Source: Deltaproteobacteria bacterium
GTDB lineage: Bacteria > Desulfobacterota > Desulfuromonadia > Geobacterales > Pseudopelobacteraceae
NCBI GenBank assembly: GCA_021781535.1
Contig: JAJXWO010000019.1
Coordinates: 1 to 64,000 of the forward strand
Reading direction: 5' to 3'
DNA: 64,000 nucleotides
Of the stretch, positions 17,132-24,722 are shown piece by piece. The position numbers and the translations under genes were made by a program. How positions within the stretch are numbered: position 1 is the first letter of the stretch; the number at the start of each line of letters is the position of its first letter. The notes below the pieces were generated by a model, which made no database searches, had not been told where the DNA came from, and worked only from the letters and a program-made list of their open reading frames with translations.

Positions 17132-18832
17132 ATGGGGTTTAAATATGAATATGAGAAAAAAGTCCCGACCAACACACGCATAGATCCGCTCCCCTGTGTG
17201 TCGACGGTGAAAACACCAGAGATCCCACACCGGATAACTCTAACTGAATGTTCCTGGCCTTTTCTGTGTTCAATTGCCCTGCATGCCGTTTTATTCGAGA
17301 TTTTATTCTTTCCGGCGCTGAAGACGCCAATCGTGGCGACTTCCCAAGACCCAACAATTTTATGGTTTACCCCCTTTGTTGTGCCGGGCAACAGCGGTCA
17401 CATGACTGAAATTCAGAACCAGCCTGTTGCTGCGTTTACTCAGGAAACTAATGTCACAGGATCTGACAACGCAACAGAGCCTCTACCGAACGTGAGTTCC
17501 GAAGTAGTGACTGTTGCAGGCGACCGTCCGAGCCCACTCCCCACTCCAGTAGCGTCCACCGATGCTAAAATAGACAATGACCCCGCAACCGCTGATGCTA
17601 TTGTTATCCAGGCTCCGAAGAAAGTACGGTTCGCAGCTGACCGTCACCTGCTCGACCCAACTCCGGCTCCACGCCAAGCAATAACTCTATCCGCGCCACT
17701 CGTGAGTCGGAATACAGTACCACCCTCTACGCCGGAGTCACTCCGGAAGGAACAACAGGCTCTTTCGTCTCAGCAAGCGGGCATTTACCGGGTTGAACAG
17801 CAACAATTTAAAAAGGTACTGGTTGAGCGTCAGGATAAGGAAGCCCGCCTGGCGCGGGAATTGGTTGCACAGGAGCAAGTGCGTGCGGAACGTGCGCTCC
17901 GGGAGCAACTTACCCGTGAGCAGGCCCGGCAGGCGCTCCGCGAACAGGCCGAACGCGAGCGCGCTGCCGCTGAAAAAACCCAACAGGAGCAAGAGGGGGA
18001 AAAACTGCAACAGGAACGAATGGTTCAGGAAGAACAGGAGAGATTGGCTGCTGAACAAACACTCCAGTCACAAAGGGCCCGGGAACAGGCTCAGCAGGCG
18101 CAGGCCATTCGCGAACAGTCCGAACGCGAGCGCGCTGCCGCTGAAAAAATTCGCCATGAGCAAGAGGTGTTGAAAAAACTGCGACAGGAACGCAAGCTTC
18201 AGGAAGATCAGGTGAACAGGAAGAAGATGGAACAGCCTCTTGAACTGACGAGACGTAGACAATTGGCAGTGGCTGTAAAACATCAAGAGCCTTTGGCATC
18301 CGCAATTACAGAAAATCATGCTGGAAAGCCCGCTTTACAACAGCCTCAAAAGGGTTTGGTCCTCCCATTTCTCAAGGGCGATCTGAAACTGGTCGTTACA
18401 GGGACTGCACTGCCTAAGGAAACCATCACTTTCAAGGAGTTTGCACTGTCCAGACGAAGCAGGCCCTTCAGCCGTGTCGAGGCTCGGCACGAGATAACAA
18501 TCATTCCACTCACGGCAAACACACAAGAGAATACCCACGAAATCGTCATTGGAAAAGTTAATCCCGGTGTGTACTCCATCACAATCGAACCTGTTGACGG
18601 GCCAACTGATGTCATTTTTTCCCTTAAGCTATATGAAGGCACCTCGCGAATGATTGTCAAGAATCTCGGCAGACGCACTCTGACCCGGAAGTTTGTCTTA
18701 CTAAAGGTATTGATGCCTGAGGGTATTCTGTGGGATGACAACGCGGCCTTCACCGGCAACATGGAAGATTCTGATGGTGTAACGAAGTTTAATAGCGGGA
18801 CAGGTTTGATGTGGAAGGAATACGCGGATTAG
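17132..18832 (+). CDS. TonB/TolA-like coiled-coil envelope protein
   Basis: A 566-residue protein of no recognised family. Near residues 42-58 one membrane helix (CSIALHAVLFEILFFPA) resembles the TonB/TolA anchor. A proline/threonine-rich stretch follows, then a Gln/Glu/Arg/Ala-rich coiled coil from about residue 200 to 375 with an internal duplication, and a compact C-terminal domain of about 150 residues (beta-rich, ending GLMWKEYAD). ATG 17132 has GGGGTGGG 4 bases upstream; GTG 17108 is an alternative. It lies 110 bases after tadC in the same direction, so it may span the periplasm and support the pilus, but that is inference. Confidence 0.72.
   Translation: MGFKYEYEKKVPTNTRIDPLPCVSTVKTPEIPHRITLTECSWPFLCSIALHAVLFEILFFPALKTPIVATSQDPTILWFTPFVVPGNSGHMTEIQNQPVAAFTQETNVTGSDNATEPLPNVSSEVVTVAGDRPSPLPTPVASTDAKIDNDPATADAIVIQAPKKVRFAADRHLLDPTPAPRQAITLSAPLVSRNTVPPSTPESLRKEQQALSSQQAGIYRVEQQQFKKVLVERQDKEARLARELVAQEQVRAERALREQLTREQARQALREQAERERAAAEKTQQEQEGEKLQQERMVQEEQERLAAEQTLQSQRAREQAQQAQAIREQSERERAAAEKIRHEQEVLKKLRQERKLQEDQVNRKKMEQPLELTRRRQLAVAVKHQEPLASAITENHAGKPALQQPQKGLVLPFLKGDLKLVVTGTALPKETITFKEFALSRRSRPFSRVEARHEITIIPLTANTQENTHEIVIGKVNPGVYSITIEPVDGPTDVIFSLKLYEGTSRMIVKNLGRRTLTRKFVLLKVLMPEGILWDDNAAFTGNMEDSDGVTKFNSGTGLMWKEYAD
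17939..18191 (+). repeat. Internal duplication in the coiled-coil gene
   Basis: DNA at 17939 to about 18020 recurs at 18110 to about 18191, offset 171 bases (57 codons). Both copies encode REQxERERAAAEK followed by a charged linker and KLxQER. The offset is a multiple of three, so the frame is kept and rod length could change by unequal recombination. Confidence 0.75.
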
Positions 18833-19330
18833 CTTGCTTTACCGTTGTTCATCTCAGGTCTAAATAAAATTTATAATACTGAATTAATAATTCATTGGGC
18901 GTTTATATATTACTGGGCTTGTTACCTCCTCGACTTTTTTTAGATGGTTGGGCTCGGCTGCATGGGATTGAAAGCATTTCCGAGATAAATAAGAATGTGT
19001 TGTGTGTTGTATATGACCTGGCTATTTACCTCTTGCGTTGATTTTCGCTATATTGTGACAATTTGTGCCGCACATCGAAGCTTAAAAAAGTTCACATAGT
19101 TTCTGTCAGATATAACAGAAACGTAATAAATTGATGGTATTCTCGTTACAAAATTCCCTTCCGCCGTGTAAATGTCCCGAATTAAACCATTAAATAATCT
19201 GGCTCTTGAGCCCCCATCCCCATCAACATCTGTACCTGGCATGTTAGTTGCTAAATATCCCATCAAGCTATGAAAATAACGGTAAGTAACGAACCAACTA
19301 GAATGCTGGATCCAGCCGGGAGGCACCGAC
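18833..19330. other. Intergenic region after the Tad locus
   Basis: About 500 AT-rich bases. I find no gene with a start site. A minus-strand open frame at 19048-19332 has protein-like composition but no ribosome binding site and is discussed as rejected. Confidence 0.4.
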
Positions 19331-19495
19331 ATGTCCTTTATAATTTATCTCATCGGATTTGCTTTTATTATCGGCGGTGTTGCGTGGGCTCTTGTCGTCG
19401 CAAAGGTAAGCACCCTCTATGTGATGATAATAGTTGTCATATTTATCGGCGTCGCAATTCTGACCGGGGTAACCCGTACCCGCACGAGAGACTGA
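19331..19495 (+). CDS. Small two-helix membrane protein
   Basis: A 54-residue protein, MSFIIYLIGFAFIIGGVAWALVV followed by a short loop, a second helix VMIIVVIFIGVAILTGV and a basic tail RTRTRD. GGGAGG lies 8 bases before the ATG, and almost the entire chain is membrane-spanning, which random frames rarely give. Positive C-terminus suggests both ends face the cytoplasm. Short proteins of this shape are frequent in Geobacter-type genomes; the role is unknown. Confidence 0.75.
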   Translation: MSFIIYLIGFAFIIGGVAWALVVAKVSTLYVMIIVVIFIGVAILTGVTRTRTRD

Positions 19496-19561
19496 TTTCT
19501 TCAGAATGATGATATAATAAAATTGCCGGAATTCCGTTAAGAGGGAAGGGAGGTGTGGCAC

Positions 19562-19735
19562 ATGAAAAGATCAATATTTATTAGTATGACACTTCTGTTT
19601 TTGGCAATCTCGACGTTGTCGGGCTGTCTCTTGGTACCGGTAGACGAGGGCAATTATCGTGGAAGTAGAGGCCATGGCGACTATCACGGAGATCGTTATG
19701 AGGATCGTCACGACAATCGTGGTGACCGTTACTAA
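19562..19735 (+). CDS. Small Gly/His/Asp-rich lipoprotein
   Basis: A 57-residue predicted lipoprotein: MKRSIFISMTLLFLAISTLSGC, lipobox LSGC with Cys22, then a short very polar tail rich in Gly, His, Asp, Arg and Tyr (repeats of HGD, RYED, HDNRGDRY). GGGAGG lies upstream of ATG 19562. The tail could bind metal or stay disordered at the cell surface. It begins 66 bases after the small membrane protein, so the two may be co-transcribed. Confidence 0.72.
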   Translation: MKRSIFISMTLLFLAISTLSGCLLVPVDEGNYRGSRGHGDYHGDRYEDRHDNRGDRY

Positions 19736-19863
19736 CAATCTGTTCCGCCTGGTCCAAGGATCGACAGATCAGAGGTGAATGAAAAAATCGGGTAGAAAGT
19801 GGCTCTGTACTGTACCCCCTGATCCGTGGTGGAAGCAAATATTCTGAATGAGAAGAGCGCGTT

Positions 19864-21483
19864 ATGGCGGAGATTACCGGAGAAAAATCCAGGGTTAAAA
19901 GAGTGCTCGGTTCCAAAACGCTTCGCTGGGGTTTTGGCATCCTGGCAGCCATTGCCGTTGTTCTCTTTCTGGCATCATTTCTTCTTGATGAACCTCTGCG
20001 CAGAATCACTGAGACAAAATTGAACCGTGACCTGAAAGGGTATACGGTCCGGCTGCCGGCGTTGCATTTCCAGTTGCTGAACCTATCCCTCTCCTTGAAA
20101 AAAATGACCGTTATTCAGCAGGCCCATCCAGACCATCCAGTCGCCTCTTTTCCTCTTCTCAAAGCCAGTGTCCACTGGAGCGGGCTCCTCGCGGGCAAAC
20201 TCGTCGCCGAATTCAGGCTGACCGAGCCGAAAATCAACATCAACCTGCTGCAGTTGCGCAGTGAAGTGGACAGCACTGTCCCGCTCAAGGAACGCGGCTG
20301 GCAACAGGCGGTGGAGGATATTTATCCGCTCAAAATTAACTCTCTGAAAATCGACAACGCTGACATCACCTATATCGGCACTGACCAGAAAAGACCGCTC
20401 ATTCTGAGCCATTTTAACCTTCAGGCTAAAAATATCCGCAACATCTATCTGCCTGACAAGGTCTATCCTTCCTCATTCCATCTTGATACGGCAATCTTCG
20501 GCACCGGGCAGGGGAGTATAGACGGTGCTGGAAATTTCCTCGCCAAGCCATATCCCGGCATAAAGGGGCACATCAAGCTGCATACGGTGCCGGTTGATTA
20601 TTTCAATACGGTTATCACGGACTCGAATTTCTCCATTCATGGCGGTCAGCTCACTGCATCCGGCGACGCCGAGATTGCGCCAACGGTAAAAATCGCCCAC
20701 CTGAAAAGCCTGGAGATCCAGGGGATGACCATCGACTACATCCATTCACAGTTGACAGCCGCTGTTGAAAAAAAACGCGCGCTCATGGCGGAAAAAAAAG
20801 CAAAAGAGTTGGTCAACAAGCCCGGTATTTTGTTAACCGCTGATCAGGTGCATCTGACCGGATGCACCATAGGGATAATGAACAAGGCGGCACGCAAGCC
20901 ATACCGTATTTTCTTCTCCGATGCCGACCTGCTCGCGCAGAATTTTTCCAATCAATCCTCCCATGGTACTGCGCAGGTGAAACTGAAAGCAAAATTCATG
21001 GGAAGCGGGATAACGACGGCATCTGCTGCTTTCAGGCCGGAGAAGGCGGGAGTGAATCTCGACCTTTACGTCAAAATCAAGGATAGCCAAATGACGGCGA
21101 TGAACGACGTGCTGCTTTCCTACGGTGATTTCGATGTATCTGCCGGAGTATTCTCTCTCATCACGGAGTTGCATGTCAAGAACGGGACTATTTCCGGTTA
21201 TATCAAGCCGTTCATCAAGGATATGGATGTGTATGACTCACGAAAAGACAAGGGGAGGGGAGTTCCCCATCAACTGTACGAGATGATGGTCGGTGGAGTC
21301 TCCAAAATTCTTGAAAACAGGTCGCATCAGGAGGTCGCCACCAGGGTAGATATCAAGGGGCCGGTGGGAAATCCGCACACAAGTACCCTGCAGATGGTAG
21401 TGGAACTTATCAAGAACGCATTTTTCAAGGCGATTATACCCAACTTTGAGAAGGGGATACCCGGTACCGGCAAGCACCGGTAA
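19864..21483 (+). CDS. DUF748 (AsmA-like) envelope protein
   Basis: A 539-residue protein with one N-terminal membrane helix (about residues 20-42) and a long periplasmic body matching DUF748, of the AsmA-like superfamily. Recognisable parts are LDEPLRRITETKLNRDLKGYTVRLPALHFQ after the helix, EDIYPLKINSLKIDNADITYI near residue 150 and DGAGNFLAKPYPGIKGHIKL. AsmA-like proteins form lipid-conducting grooves between membranes, so a role in outer-membrane lipid homeostasis is plausible. Length is on the short side for DUF748 proteins. Confidence 0.82.
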   Translation: MAEITGEKSRVKRVLGSKTLRWGFGILAAIAVVLFLASFLLDEPLRRITETKLNRDLKGYTVRLPALHFQLLNLSLSLKKMTVIQQAHPDHPVASFPLLKASVHWSGLLAGKLVAEFRLTEPKININLLQLRSEVDSTVPLKERGWQQAVEDIYPLKINSLKIDNADITYIGTDQKRPLILSHFNLQAKNIRNIYLPDKVYPSSFHLDTAIFGTGQGSIDGAGNFLAKPYPGIKGHIKLHTVPVDYFNTVITDSNFSIHGGQLTASGDAEIAPTVKIAHLKSLEIQGMTIDYIHSQLTAAVEKKRALMAEKKAKELVNKPGILLTADQVHLTGCTIGIMNKAARKPYRIFFSDADLLAQNFSNQSSHGTAQVKLKAKFMGSGITTASAAFRPEKAGVNLDLYVKIKDSQMTAMNDVLLSYGDFDVSAGVFSLITELHVKNGTISGYIKPFIKDMDVYDSRKDKGRGVPHQLYEMMVGGVSKILENRSHQEVATRVDIKGPVGNPHTSTLQMVVELIKNAFFKAIIPNFEKGIPGTGKHR

Positions 21484-21865
21484 GGCATGGAAACCACATC
21501 AAAGCAGTGAAAAAAAGAATCCGCCAGATATGGCGGAAATGCTAAATCCGACAGATTGCGTTGGCATTTTATTTCTTCTCCTCGCACGAAACTTTAAAAT
21601 TCCCTCTATTATCAGACTGTTGCACTCCCAAAATACCTGCGGTTTTTTTGGCTCATTAGTTGCTGTTAGTGAAGGTTGTGTAGCACATCTCAACCTCACC
21701 TCAGATTTGCATTATATGACGGATCTCAACATCGGTTATGCCCTCGCTTAATCCTCACTACTTTATTACTTTTCCTCTTACGATCAAATAGGTGCAATCG
21801 AAGTTCTGTTACTATCCATTGGCGTGTTAATAGCTCTACCTTCCTTTTATGACAGATTTAAGCCA
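21484..21865. other. Intergenic region after the DUF748 gene
   Basis: About 380 bases without a supportable gene. TCCGCC-AGATAT-GGCGGA (21520-21537) is a small hairpin; a T-run lies beside it only on the minus strand, where no gene ends, so I do not call a terminator. Confidence 0.4.
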
Positions 21866-21930
21866 AACGGATAGACTCGAAGCAGTGACATGATACAATT
21901 TAATCAGGAAATTCACCATGTAGAGCAAAT
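21866..21930 (+). repeat. 65-bp direct repeat, left copy (upstream of mscS)
   Basis: The block starting AACGGATAGACTCGAAGC and ending AAATTCACCATGTAGAG recurs at 23164-23228 with few differences (one substitution near the start, a short divergent patch in the middle). It contains TAGACT and TACAAT 16 bases apart, a possible promoter, so the duplication may have copied a regulatory region. Confidence 0.8.
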
Positions 21931-21959
21931 TTGTTAATCATTCAACAAGGGGGAACACC

Positions 21960-22043
21960 ATGCCGATTACTATCAACACCGATCGAAACAGAGATGGGCG
22001 CGAGGCGCTGTTGGACGGACAGTTTTTACAAATCCCAAGGTGA
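21960..22043 (+). CDS. Possible 27-residue leader peptide before mscS
   Basis: ATG 21960 follows AAGGGGG and opens a 27-codon frame ending TGA at 22041-22043, eight bases before the mscS start. The peptide (MPITINTDRNRDGREALLDG and a short tail) is polar and matches nothing I know. It might couple translation to mscS or be a remnant of a gene start left by rearrangement beside the 65-bp repeat. Confidence 0.35.
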   Translation: MPITINTDRNRDGREALLDGQFLQIPR

Positions 22044-22051
22044 GGCGATAG

Positions 22052-23143
22052 ATGGAACTGTTTCAATACGGAGGCACTCTCGGTGAATGGTCGGCAGCGG
22101 CTGTTTCAGCAATGACTCTGGCGTTAGCGCTCCTGCTCGGCCTGCTCGTGTACGTAATCCTGTTCAAGGTGCTGCTACGATTCGCAGTCCGGCCCGACAC
22201 GGCGCTTCACCTGACTCTGGTGCAGCGCTGGCGGCATCCCGCCAAACTGCTGCTGCCACTTCTTGCGGCACTCCTGACCTTGCCCACGCTGCAGTTTCCG
22301 GGAGAGCTGACCGCTCTGTTACAGCATCTGGACAGCCTGGCACTTATCGGTGCTATCGCCTGGCTGCTGTCCGCTACAATCCTGGGTTTGCAGGAGATGG
22401 TTCTGCTGCGCTACGACGTTACCGCCAGTGACAACCTCAAGGCGCGCGAGGTTTTCACCCAGGTCAGCGTACTGGTCAAGATCATTAAGGTGCTGATTCT
22501 CTTCGTCGCGGCGGCGACCATGCTGATGACCTTTGATAAGGTGCGGCAGGTGGGTGTGAGTCTGCTGGCCTCGGCAGGAATTGCCGGGGTCATTATCGGT
22601 TTCGCCGCCCAGCGCAGCCTTGCTACCCTCATCGCCGGTATCCAGATCGCCTTAACGCAACCGATACGGCTAGACGACGTGGTGATCGTCGAGGGGGAAT
22701 GGGGTCGAATCGAGGAGATCACCCTTACGTATGTGGTCGTATGCATCTGGGATTTACGACGTCTAGTGCTGCCTATCACCTACTTCCTGGAAAAACCCTT
22801 TCAGAACTGGACTAGGGCATCAGTCGACCTTCTTGGCACGGTGACCCTGCACTGCGACTACCGGGTGCCGGTGGCGGCGGTTCGAGCTGAACTGGATCTT
22901 ATTCTTGCGGGCACCGATCTCTGGGATGGCAAGGCATCCGGTCTGGTCGTCCTCGATGCTACTGAAAAAACCGTCGTCCTGCGGGCGCTGGTCAGCGCAA
23001 AAAACTCGGGGGCGGTATGGGATCTGCGCTGCTATGTGCGTGAAATGCTCATCGAATTCCTGCAGCGCGAACATCCTGACTGTCTGCCGCGACTACGGGC
23101 TGAGATGGAAGGGCAGTCAAACGGAATTTTCTCAGCTGGGTGA
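22052..23143 (+). CDS. mscS: MscS family mechanosensitive channel
   Basis: A 363-residue small-conductance mechanosensitive channel family protein. Four or five hydrophobic helices are followed by the pore-lining segment VGVSLLASAGIAGVIIGFAAQRSLATLIAGIQIALTQPIRLDDVVIVEG and the soluble beta domain with WGRIEEITLTYVVVCIWDLRRLVLPITYF. It opens under membrane tension to release solutes. Its DNA is visibly richer in G and C than its flanks, and it is bracketed by 65-bp direct repeats, so it may have arrived as a unit. Confidence 0.9.
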   Translation: MELFQYGGTLGEWSAAAVSAMTLALALLLGLLVYVILFKVLLRFAVRPDTALHLTLVQRWRHPAKLLLPLLAALLTLPTLQFPGELTALLQHLDSLALIGAIAWLLSATILGLQEMVLLRYDVTASDNLKAREVFTQVSVLVKIIKVLILFVAAATMLMTFDKVRQVGVSLLASAGIAGVIIGFAAQRSLATLIAGIQIALTQPIRLDDVVIVEGEWGRIEEITLTYVVVCIWDLRRLVLPITYFLEKPFQNWTRASVDLLGTVTLHCDYRVPVAAVRAELDLILAGTDLWDGKASGLVVLDATEKTVVLRALVSAKNSGAVWDLRCYVREMLIEFLQREHPDCLPRLRAEMEGQSNGIFSAG

Positions 23144-23163
23144 ACGCTGCTTTTTGAACGATG

Positions 23164-23228
23164 AACGGATAGACTCGAAGCGGTGACATGATACAATTTA
23201 TAAAGAAATTCACCATGTAGAGGAAAAT
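23164..23228 (+). repeat. 65-bp direct repeat, right copy (upstream of the cls fragment)
   Basis: Second copy of the repeat at 21866-21930, same orientation, 1.3 kb away. It lies about 40 bases before the truncated cardiolipin synthase start. Recombination between the copies would delete mscS and join the left promoter to the fragment. Confidence 0.8.
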
Positions 23229-23266
23229 CGAGCAGGTGTAAGCGAGAGGTGTTACAGGTACGAGCC

Positions 23267-23539
23267 ATGCCCAACGGGAAACGGTTTCGACAAAAATTGC
23301 ACCGAGTTGTCTTTCCCGCGAGATTATCGAACCCATTCGACTTTTTACCGGGCAACAAGGTGATCTTGTTACAGAACGGAGAAGCCTATTTCCCCGCCAT
23401 CGAAGCGGCGTTCGACCGGGCACGGCATGAAATTTATTTTGAAACGTTTATTTACGAAAATGACGCCACCGGTCGATACATCAATGGCCTGCAGAGCAGG
23501 CCATTGATGTATGATGAATTAGTAGATCATTCTATTTGA
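23267..23539 (+). pseudogene. Truncated cardiolipin synthase (phospholipase D family)
   Basis: Only the first ~75 residues of a cardiolipin synthase-like protein remain: LPGNKVILLQNGEAYFPAIEAAFDRARHEIYFETFIYENDATGRYINGL is the typical N-terminal region before the first HKD motif. The family is normally 380-480 residues with two HxKxxxxD motifs; both are absent. Coding similarity stops at a perfect palindrome (23476-23512), after which about 15 unrelated residues lead to a stop. ATG 23267 is the likely start; GTG 23249 is possible. Not functional as an enzyme. Confidence 0.75.
23476..23512. repeat. Perfect 17-bp palindrome at the cls breakpoint
   Basis: ATACATCAATGGCCTGC (23476-23492) is followed by AGA and then its exact reverse complement (23496-23512). 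The left arm is ordinary cls coding sequence, so the right arm is an inverted copy of it, as made by fold-back template switching at a deletion end. It may also serve the convergent CHRD gene as a 3' hairpin, although no T-run follows. Confidence 0.85.
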
Positions 23540-24002
23540 CTTGTCCCCGTATTTCACCATTTGGGTTGGCATCGGTATGAACATTAACGTAAATATCACC
23601 TGATTTGATTAGGTGAACCAGATCAGCCATCGTTTTTCCCATAAGTTCGCCCGACAGGTCATTAGCCGTAATCGTTCCCTTGGCCAGCTCCCCGCTGAAA
23701 ATATTTTCCTTTTTCGGACCGGTAAAGAGATTTGCCACCGGAGGACCGCTCTTCCCCTTCACGCCAATGTGAATGTGGGCAGCGTTGGCATTCTTGATGT
23801 TCTTCACGTCCAGAACGTAGCTCAACTCCTTCCCATCGTTGCTAAGTTTGAACTTGACTTCACCTTTGGCAATTGTCTTGACACTCGGCACCTCGTTTTT
23901 ACCTGTGAGTTTGGTTTTGAAACTCTTTTCAGCCGCGAATCCGACCGAGACTGTCAAAATGGTAGCCAGAATAACGAACAGCAACAATTTTACCTTTTTC
24001 AT
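23532..24002 (-). CDS. Secreted CHRD domain protein
   Basis: A 156-residue exported protein: signal peptide residues 1-23 (MKKVKLLLFVILATILTVSVGFA), then one CHRD domain covering the rest (TKLTGKNEVPSVKT, NAAHIHIGVKGKSGPPVANLF, then GDIYVNVHTDANPNGEIRGQV). The H-I-H and NVHT...NPxGEIRGQ elements are diagnostic. CHRD domains are of unknown molecular function, sometimes tied to metal or superoxide chemistry. GGAGAAG precedes the ATG. An FNR-type palindrome lies about 130 bases upstream, which hints at control by oxygen. Confidence 0.88.
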   Translation of the reverse strand: MKKVKLLLFVILATILTVSVGFAAEKSFKTKLTGKNEVPSVKTIAKGEVKFKLSNDGKELSYVLDVKNIKNANAAHIHIGVKGKSGPPVANLFTGPKKENIFSGELAKGTITANDLSGELMGKTMADLVHLIKSGDIYVNVHTDANPNGEIRGQVK

Positions 24003-24129
24003 GTGTACTTCTCCTTTTCCATAAGTTAGTTGGTTTCCTGATACTAACCAGATAAATTACTACCTGGTTCTCCGTTAATTTGCTTGACCTTGCCCTTTCA
24101 CTTCGTGAAATATTCCTTACGCCTTGTCC

Positions 24130-24143
24130 TTGATATGCATCAA
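24130..24143 (-). promoter_or_regulatory. FNR/CRP-type operator upstream of the CHRD gene
   Basis: TTGATATGCATCAA is an exact TTGAT-N4-ATCAA palindrome, the FNR consensus. It is 128 bases before the CHRD start on the minus strand; the plus-strand transglycosylase gene is 580 bases away, so the CHRD gene is the likelier target. Which FNR/CRP-family regulator binds cannot be told. Confidence 0.5.
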
Positions 24144-24722
24144 CATCACGACTACAAACACGTATCAGAGTTCACGTCTTCTATTAAGGAATTAGCACTT
24201 AGCGTGCCAGAGAGTCCTTGAGGATAATGTGAAGAGCAACATTCTGATTGTATGAAGGAAAATGAAACATCGCGAGCAGGATGGCGAGGAAGACCAATAG
24301 ATAAATCTGTCATATTTAAAATAACTGCCATATATGACGCATATGTTTGAGGCAAACAGGGGCAGGATTTACAGCTTTTGATGAATCTTGTTATTGCCAG
24401 ACGAGCCAACGATGCTTCATCAGTTCATCCAGCGAATCGACAGTGTATACACCAACGCATAATCATTGAAACTGCCACCCTTATTCGTTAGGTTGGACTT
24501 GCACCTGACTTCATTACTATTGTCTTCTATCTCCTGGTCAAAAGAACTGAGTTGATTGACATAAAAATGCTGCCAACACAAGTGCTCCCTTAAAGCAGAT
24601 TCTGCGACTCATTGAATCTCTCGATAATTTTGTATTCCAACCCGTTGCTTCCCGCCATTTTGATACTACACTTAAGTAATAGTGCAGGGCAGTTCGTCCG
24701 CAATAAAAAATCAGAACAGCGC
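24144..24722. other. Intergenic region before the GT51 gene
   Basis: About 580 bases with no gene I can support. An 85-codon minus-strand frame at 24152-24409 lacks a ribosome binding site and any recognisable domain. Confidence 0.4.

Noticed and set aside
18833-19330. Possible regulatory RNA in the AT-rich gap
   Set aside because: No stable hairpin with terminator and no promoter pair could be identified by eye.
19048-19332. 94-codon minus-strand frame with protein-like composition
   Set aside because: No ribosome site and no domain I can name; its start lies over the small membrane gene's ribosome site. Might be an old gene fragment.
21520-21537. Hairpin TCCGCC/GGCGGA as terminator of the DUF748 gene
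   Set aside because: On the plus strand no T-run follows; on the minus strand it has one but no gene ends there.
24152-24409. 85-codon minus-strand frame with several Cys
   Set aside because: No ribosome site, no family pattern, runs through the intergenic region only.
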